Below the pieces are notes generated by a model. That model had not been told where the DNA came from. It did no database searches and saw nothing but the letters and a program-made list of their open reading frames with translations. DNA of 64,000 nucleotides from Persicaria tinctoria (Eukaryota; Streptophyta; Magnoliopsida; Caryophyllales; Polygonaceae). Location: contig JBANSL010000005.1 of assembly GCA_037127255.1 (NCBI GenBank), positions 62,929,909 to 62,993,908 on the forward strand. The letters run 5' to 3'. Below are positions 57,521-64,000 of this stretch, in pieces (within the stretch, counting starts at the first letter, position 1; each line of letters opens with the position of its first letter). Made by a program: the position numbers and the translations under genes.

Positions 57521-60500
57521 GGCACCGGATGGCTTGTTAGATTCCACTGATTTCTGCCAAAAAGTTTCCAATTTCAATAGTGAGAAAATGTATTTGTTAT
57601 TTTACTCTGTTAGTTTTTTGTATAAACACATACCACAACTGCAATCAAATTTTCTAGGAGATCTTCCTCAGTGAAGTCTGCTTTTCCAAAGGGCATGTGT
57701 ACAATCCCGGTTTTATCTGCTCTGTACTCTACCTTCCCCTTCTTGAACTCTGCTACTGCCTGCACCAGATGATTGTTTCAACCATGTTAGCCATCCATTA
57801 AGAAGCTGGCCAGCCAGTGTTCTCTACAGGATTCAAGTTGGTAAAGATACGATTATTTCAGAAGTTACCTGCAGTATGTTGGTGGTGACAGTCCCGGCAT
57901 TTGGATCTGGCATAAGGCCTCGTGGCCCCAGAACTTTTCCTAAGCTAGCCACCTGGTAAAATAGTGACAACCTAATGTAAGACTTGTAACAGTTTTAAAT
58001 ACTTCAAAGAAATCTAATTAGCCTAGCCACGCATTTCTTCGCTTTAAGCACTTTCAATATCACAAGAAACAAACAACAACAAGCGAGTATGGAGCTGAAT
58101 TCCTTTTCAAGAAAATAAATTGAATTTCACTAGCATCCTTCAAACACAGATGTTGGACCAAAATACAAGGTTCAAATTCTTAAATAAAAGAGATCAATCA
58201 TTGTATACAGAATAATACATTTAAATTCAAATCATGCACACTTTCATCCTGTAGAGACAACCCAGGGCTAACTGTATTTCAATTTTCAATCCAGCAGAAT
58301 GGCTCTCCAAATTGTGACCATTCAACCCTAATAGTCTCTTAAATGTACCTATTGCACTAGAAGTCTAGAAGTGTTAACCAATAGCAGTTACAGCACTATG
58401 CAATTAAAAAAGGATGTAGTTTGACATGTAATTTAAGATTTCACTGAATTATACTACAAGCGAAATTCCATGTGGTAGCCGTGTGGTGCCCAAGGTTTTG
58501 TAATTCTCAACTCTAGAAATTTTCACAAACTCACATGATAACCTCAAAGATAAAGAGAATGCTATTACTAGAAGGTATTACCTCGCTACGCGCAGGACAT
58601 TATTTTTTATATCGATTTTTAAATCACATATACTATGGACATGACATCTTTGAAAAATATTATTTATATATTAATATACCTATTTTTTGTATATATATAC
58701 TTATTTTTATTAGATTTATTTTATAATCTTTCATATACTATTTTAGGTAAATAATCTAATTTAGGATATAAGGTATACCCAAGTTTATTCTTATACTTGA
58801 GTTAATAGAATTGATCATTTTTATTGCAAATTAAAATATTTTGTAATCTTTAGGAAAATATACGTTTCTTTGAAAATTAATGACCACTTAATGTGCATAG
58901 AATTATGTATTCTTTACTTTTAACAACATTCATTTAATCAAAATGAAAAATATTTATTTTGTAAATAAAACACAAATAATGAGAAATAAAACTAATACGG
59001 AGTATATGATTGGCAATTCTATTAAGCATGCATGTCCTTGAATCATACTCTGAAGCTTATACAAAAGAACTATTCATATAACAAACATGCTAAAATGATT
59101 GTTTCTCTACGCTAGTCGCTAGTATTAAATAATATATTAGGTATTTTTTTTTATCATTTAACAAATGTAATTAACGAGGCTTTCACCCAACTTTATACAT
59201 ATAGATAGATAGAAGATTAGTGTAGGTAATGAGAATTGAACCGTACCCTTGACCTTGACCTTATGCATAAGAACTATTTTTATAACCAATAGGCCGCAAT
59301 GAATGTTTCTCTATGCTAATATTGAACATATATTAAGTTATTTTTTAATCATTTAATAAGTGCAATTAATGAGGCCTTTACCCAGCTTTATATATAGATA
59401 AGTATACGGAGTATATGTTAATTCATGCCAATCAATGGGCTAATTTTTTTACAAGGAGTGGGTACCAACAGGGATAGATGATCATAAATGGATTCCATGT
59501 ATAAGTTGATAAAAACCAAAAACTAAGTAAAAAGAGTGGACGGATCTTACACTTTGAGGTTACCACACAGAAATATCAAGAGTTGAGGGTTAGCAAGCGG
59601 AAAATGGGAAAACCTTGGGAACCACATAAAATTTGCAAAAACTTGTGGCTACCGAAAACTTGCCTCAGAAATCTAACAGAAGAGTCCGCATGCATGTATA
59701 ATTGACAGTTCAGAGAGAAAGGTTTATTTTAGAGAGCATCATAGCACAACACCTTGAGCATCATCTCCGGAGAAGCAATTAATTTATCAAAATCCATAAA
59801 TCCTCCCTTTATTTGTTCTATCAAATCATCTCCACCAACCAAATCTGCTCCTGCATTTTTTGCCTCTTCAAGCTTTTCCCCTGAAAAAAAATGAGGATTC
59901 ACATTTCAAACAGGAGCACCAAATAGACCACAAAAGACATAAAAAGCCACAGGTAGAAGGAATAGTTAGGTTCTTAAGGATCCTTAAATTCAGGAAATGA
60001 GTGAAGGAAGCTCCTTTTCATTGAATTTGACATTATAACGTGAATTGTCTCATGTGCACATTGTTCTGAAGTCCCACTTGCAGTACTGAAAATCAATCAA
60101 TTATTAAAAATATGCCTTAAATAGAATGATGGCATTATCTACACTCAGATGCAACAGAGTCTATAGGGTGAGCATAAGCTTCCTCGTTAATAAAACACTC
60201 CCCCAAAATCACACTAAAAGAAAATGGTGTAGGAATCAGTTTTAAACAATTCACCACAAGACCATACAAAAAATTAGTCAATAATCAGCACTGAAACAAT
60301 ATCAAATAATGCACAAAAATAATCTCTCTTGATCAATACCTTGTGCAAGAACAGCTACTTTAACTGTCTGTCCGGTACCTTTCGGCAAATTCACCTATCA
60401 TATTCAACATCCAATTAGCATAACATTCCAAGTAGACAAAGAAACGCCTTGCTACAATACAAATACAAAACCCACCAAGCAACAGAAGGAGAAGGGTGAT

Positions 60501-62422
60501 TAAAGACTCACAATAGCCCTAAGTTGCTGATCGCTGTACTTGGGATCAATATTCAGACGGAAATGGGCTTCTACTGTTTCTACAAATTTTGTACTTGCCA
60601 TTTGCTTGAGGAGGAGTGATATTGCTGTTCTCAAGTCATACTCTTTCTTGTTTTCCCTCAATTTTTGGATTTCCAAAAACCTCTTGGACCTTCTCTGAAA
60701 ACAAAAACATTTATTAGGATGCAAAGTTTAGGGCTTGTTTGGGATGGGTATATAGATATAGGCTATGGATATAGAAAGCCCTATATCTATATACCCTGTT
60801 TGGTATATTTAACCAAATTGGTATATGGATATCAATCCTATATCTCCATATACTAATTCTAGGGTTTTTTTTAACTTTTGATATCTGAAAATTTTGGGGA
60901 TATAGGAAATATACAGAGCAACTGGGCGTTCTCTTCTCCTCCTCCTTCTCTGATCTCTGTTCGAAAATATGCTTTGCATCTCTTCAAACCTCTGTCGAAA
61001 TTTCTGTTCGAATTTGCATCTCTTCTTCTGGTTGAAATTGCTTTGCATCTCTGTAGAAAACTTGCACTTCTGTCGAAATTGCTTTGCATCTCTTCTTCTT
61101 GTTGAAATTTCAGTTCGAATTTGCCATTCGAAATAGAGAGAAATTGATTCCTGAACTTCTGTTCGAAATTGAGGAACTACTGTCGAAATTGCTTTGCTTT
61201 GCACGTCTTCTTTCTCATATTCCAGTTTCGAAATTGAGGAATTATCGAACCCTAATGCATCTGTTTGGATTTTCTTCATTTTTTTAATAGGCTATATCTA
61301 TATATACCCTTTCCAAACAAGAGACATAAGATATAGATATCAATCCTATACCCATACCCAATACCCATAGCTTGATATCTATATCTCATACCCATAGCCT
61401 ATATCCTATATCTATATATCCTTTCCAAACGGGCCCTATGTTTATTAACCAACAGAGAAGCGATCATACAGGAAAATGAGGATTACTAAAGGCATCCATT
61501 CCTTAATACTCCCTCCTATTCAAAACAAAATACATGTAGTTTGATTTTTCAGAGCATATTTTAAAGAGTTAAAAACTATATAAAATATTAATTTTTTAAA
61601 TTATTTTTTTATAACTGAATACTCAGTATTTGTTAATAATAAGTACTATTAAATTGTAAAAAAAAAATTAAAAAATTAATGTATTTTGGATCAGAGGGAG
61701 TATTATGGGAGGCAGTGTCACGAGAGGGCTTCGTGGGAGGAGAGGCTAGTGTTTCCTGGTGCAGAGAGGAGAAGAAGATAGATGGGAAGAGGAAGGAAGC
61801 GACTTTAGAAGAGAGTTCATATACCCAATTCTTGTAGATATCAAAAAGAGTCAAAAACACCCGACAATTAGTATTATCATATCCATATACTAATTTTACT
61901 TATATCTATATACTCCTACCAAACAAGCCCTAACTATTTGACCTAAGAAACAAATCATAGCATAGAGTTCCAGTTGAAAAAAGGCCCAATGCAGAAGATA
62001 AAAAGAAGAGAGTAAGAAGGTGGGAAAATACTCACAACTGAAACAAATGAGATGATAGAAACTCGATCTCGCATCAAGGGCAACGCAACTTTGCCCTTTT
62101 GAGGATCGGATTGAACGGCCCCGCCATCATCACCTTCACTTCCCACTCCCTCTTCCAAATCATCTGCAACCTCTGCCTCCGCCGCCAAAGAAGCCAACAC
62201 TGCACCCGAAGAAGAAGACCCGAATCTTGGTTCCTTGGAGGAAACCCCATGGACCCAATTCACAGGCCGCCTGACCCTCCGGCCGAGAACAAGCGGGTGG
62301 ATCGAGGAATTGGAGAAATTAGGATTGAGGTTGCAAGAGGAGAAAGGAAAGGCGAGGTCTTGGTGGGTTGCGGTGTAAGACAGTGCAACAGATGAAGAAG
62401 GGGATGTGTTGAGAGCTGCCAT
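57413..62422 (-). CDS. RPL1: Plastid 50S ribosomal protein L1
   Basis: Seven exons on the minus strand: 62422-62036, 60694-60512, 60394-60340, 59880-59753, 57952-57869, 57759-57634 and 57553-57413, giving 367 codons plus TAG. Key blocks: [74 protein letters not shown] (rRNA-binding L1 signature), [14 protein letters not shown] and [16 protein letters not shown]. The first ~80 residues look like a transit peptide. L1 forms the stalk of the large ribosomal subunit near the tRNA exit site. Exon 1 has two possible in-phase donors: strong GTGAGT after 62036, used here, and weak GTTTCT after 62063, which removes nine residues (VSIISFVSV) and aligns better with other L1 proteins. Intron 5 carries a Helitron and intron 1 a MITE cluster. 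Confidence 0.93.
58568..59216 (-). mobile_element. Non-autonomous Helitron in RPL1 intron 5
   Basis: On the minus strand it begins TCTTCTATCTATCTATATG after an A and ends CGCGTAGCGAGG then TACCTTCTAG before a T, obeying the Helitron rule; a GC-rich near-palindrome precedes the end by about 10 bp. The first ~160 bp include AAGTTGGGTGAAAGCCTC, recurring in the next feature. Confidence 0.65.
59217..59398 (-). repeat. Second Helitron 5' end, in tandem
   Basis: On the minus strand, TCTATATATAAAGCTGGGTAA opens a ~180-bp segment that matches the first part of the neighbouring Helitron and then stops, so two Helitron heads of the same family lie head to tail. Confidence 0.6.
60731..61930. mobile_element. 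Harbinger-like MITE cluster in RPL1 intron 1
   Basis: GGGCTTGTTTGG...TATATAGATATAGG at the left is mirrored by (complement) GGGCCCGTTTGGAAAGG at 61420-61436 and by GGGCTTGTTTGGTAGG at 61915-61930. The interior 60950-61240 is a degenerate array of GTCGAAATTGCTTTGCATCT-like units. A clean 3-bp target duplication was not found for either pairing, so boundaries are tentative. Confidence 0.5.
61509..61700. mobile_element. Stowaway MITE
   Basis: Ends CTCCCTCCTATTC and (complement) CTCCCTCTGATCC, flanked by TA on both sides. 192 bp, AT-rich, non-coding: the classic Stowaway structure. It lies in RPL1 intron 1. Confidence 0.8.
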
Positions 62423-62708
62423 TGTTGATTCCCCTTCAAATTGGGAGGATTTTTTTTGGAGGAGGTGAACAACTTCTAGAACTAAAATTGGTTGGGGATA
62501 AGAAGAGGAACTGGGCTCACATCAGTTGTCACAGTAGTAGGGTATGCAGGCGATGGTTTTCTCTGTACACAGCCACACAGGTGTGTGCAAGCAAACCACA
62601 AATTCCACAATCACTGATTTTCACCTTTATTTATTTATTTATTTATTTTTTCATAAGGGTACGAACAAATATTGACAAGATAGATACACCACAAAAATCC
62701 ATGTTTAG
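62423..62708. other. RPL1 upstream region
   Basis: It should contain the RPL1 promoter and 5' UTR. Short TTTA repeats occur at about 62625-62650. No firm promoter motif was recognised. Confidence 0.5.
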
Positions 62709-62957
62709 TGCTTGGTGGTGCTTGGCGTCGGCTCGTAGTCTACGTTGTCTCCAGTTTGGTTAGGCTTGGTTCGCTTGTTCACCTGCATTTGTGTGCCTCC
62801 CTCCGTTTGTACTGCACTTTTTTCTGTTTCTATGTTGTATTTTCCGTTTTTATGTTGTATGTTTAGACGGCTAGTCGTTTGCCGACTTTGTCGGCCTCTC
62901 GAGGTTCCGGCCCTGTCCGGTCTCGTATTATTTTCTAATAAAAAAAATAAAAAAAAT
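62709..62957 (+). mobile_element. 5'-truncated retroposon (LINE 3' UTR) with target duplication
   Basis: Flanked by AATCCATGTTTAG on both sides (62696-62708, 62958-62970) and ending in an A-rich tail after TATTTTCTAATAAAA. No coding sequence remains. A LINE 3' end is the likeliest source, but this rests on structure only. Confidence 0.65.
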
Positions 62958-62976
62958 AATCCATGTTTAGAAAATA

Positions 62977-63221
62977 CTCCCTCCATTAATCAAAACTTGC
63001 CGTTTTAGATATGAAATCTTGTTAAGAAAATCATGTCATTTTAGGTATTTTGGTATTCAATTTACAAATTTGTCCTTGTCATAATTATGGAGAGATTAGT
63101 TATAGTTTTCGATAAAGTGAAAAGGCAGAGTAAGAATTAGAGGTATAAGTGTATTTTCGTTAACTTTCTTAAAAAAATGTGAAGATTTCTAAAATGACAA
63201 GTTTTTTCGTAATAGAGGAAG
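62977..63221. mobile_element. Stowaway-like MITE
   Basis: Ends CTCCCTCCATTAATC and (complement) CTTCCTCTATTACG flanked by TA on both sides. 245 bp, non-coding. It sits directly next to the target duplication of the preceding retroposon. Confidence 0.7.
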
Positions 63222-63289
63222 TATTTAGCAAGCAGACCGAGACCTAAATAAACCCCTTCCAAGCTCAAACTTACATTCTTTTTTTTTAT

Positions 63290-64000
63290 ATATAAGGAAA
63301 TATTTCGGCGGACAGAGACCTAGCCAATTGCATCCTGACAGATGAGGTCTTAAAGACCAGAATTTATTGCAAGAGCACTTCCCTGCATAGAACGTCTAAG
63401 GTGTGCAACCTTACCAGCCACTCAATTTCCAATGCAGGGGACATGTGAGAAGGATACTTCTTGAAAATGTTGAATGATTGTTTAGATATCTCTCATAGTC
63501 AGTTTAATTTCCCATGAACATTTTCCTTTATTCGCGAGGTGGTTGATGATTATCTGTGTGCCTCCTTCAATCTCGAGTTTTCTGATATGAAGTTCTCTAG
63601 CTTTAATTAGACCTTCTCTCAAGGCGAGGGCTTCCGCCATAAGAGAAGTTTGGTTGCTTATATGATTGTATCCCAAAGTCAAAGGTTTCCCTTCCCAAGC
63701 ATGGATAATATACCCCGTTGTACTTTCATCCTTTATTGAAGAAGATCCATCGAAGTTTAGTTTCATGAAACCAATCCTCGGTTTTCTCCATTTTATTTTT
63801 GATTTGTTGATTTTTCGATTAGATTTGTCCTTTGTAGGTTAAATTCCTGAATCTTCCTCTTATTTACATGCTTTTCTCCAGTTCTCTTGGAGTGAGTTGA
63901 CGAAGAATTGTTTTTCTGTGCTTGATGGTATGCGGTTATCCCGAAAGGTTATCTGATTTCTGTAGAACCAAATGGTCCACCATTTAAAAGCTAGTGATTC
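63290..64000 (-). pseudogene. L1-type LINE, zinc-binding and RNase H part, cut by window end
   Basis: On the minus strand: WWTIWFYRNQITFRDNRIPS (63990-63930), then MKLNFDGSSSIKDESTTGYI, SLMAEALALREGLIKAREL and LEIEGGTQIIINHLANKG (63766-63482), with a stop after KLTMRDI and a decayed tail (FQEVSFSHVP). FDGSSS and EALALREGL are the typical RNase H motifs of plant LINEs. It continues beyond 64000. Confidence 0.85.

Overview
The window is eukaryotic nuclear DNA from a flowering plant, most likely a eudicot. The evidence is GT-AG introns, plant host genes (a chloroplast ribosomal protein, a methyl-CpG-binding protein, SMC5 and a plastid-type UPF0114 protein) and a dense plant-type transposon load. 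I cannot name the species. Four host genes can be assembled exon by exon: a UPF0114 membrane protein (+, 4195-5844), a protein with two methyl-CpG-binding domains (-, 9458-14258), SMC5 (+, 44071-55870, 30 exons, 1053 codons) and plastid ribosomal protein L1 (-, 57413-62422).

Layout. 1-3963 is the 5' half of a decayed Ty3/gypsy element on the minus strand (partial RT, protease, gag, primer site, LTR). The UPF0114 gene starts about 230 bp beyond it. 6440-7680 holds an RTE-type LINE end, an inverted copy of part of it, and a 235-bp solo LTR inside the inverted copy. The MBD gene follows; its 3.3-kb first intron holds a 1.05-kb foldback transposon. 14.5-20.9 kb is a graveyard of LINE pieces, tRNA-like and SINE sequences, a hAT-like element and a Harbinger-like MITE.

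The centre (19.1-38.9 kb) is a nest. An L1-type LINE on the minus strand was broken twice inside its reverse transcriptase: once by a degenerate Ty1/copia element (33666-38195, target duplication GTCTG), and once by a 12.7-kb Helitron-like element (about 20881-33562, starting TC, ending CTAG, flanked by A and T). The Helitron carries an RPA-like gene remnant and fragments of two unrelated host genes with intron junctions retained: an organellar methionine aminopeptidase and one exon of MUTS2. It was itself hit by a truncated LINE (24523-25185), a young copia element with an open 1346-codon frame and matching 549-bp LTRs (25889-32333), and a serial array of ~98-bp SINEs that reused one 16-bp target.

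A second nest lies at 38.9-42.2 kb: two Harbinger-like elements enclosing a hAT-like element that encloses a LINE fragment.

From 44 kb the window is gene-rich. SMC5 reads in phase through all 30 exons and has a small Helitron and a SINE in its introns. RPL1 has a Helitron in intron 5, a MITE cluster in intron 1, and a tandem copy of the end of its last exon. The right edge is another LINE, cut by the window end. No rRNA gene, CRISPR array or clearly functional tRNA was seen. The host genes do not form a pathway; their proximity carries no functional message that I can see.
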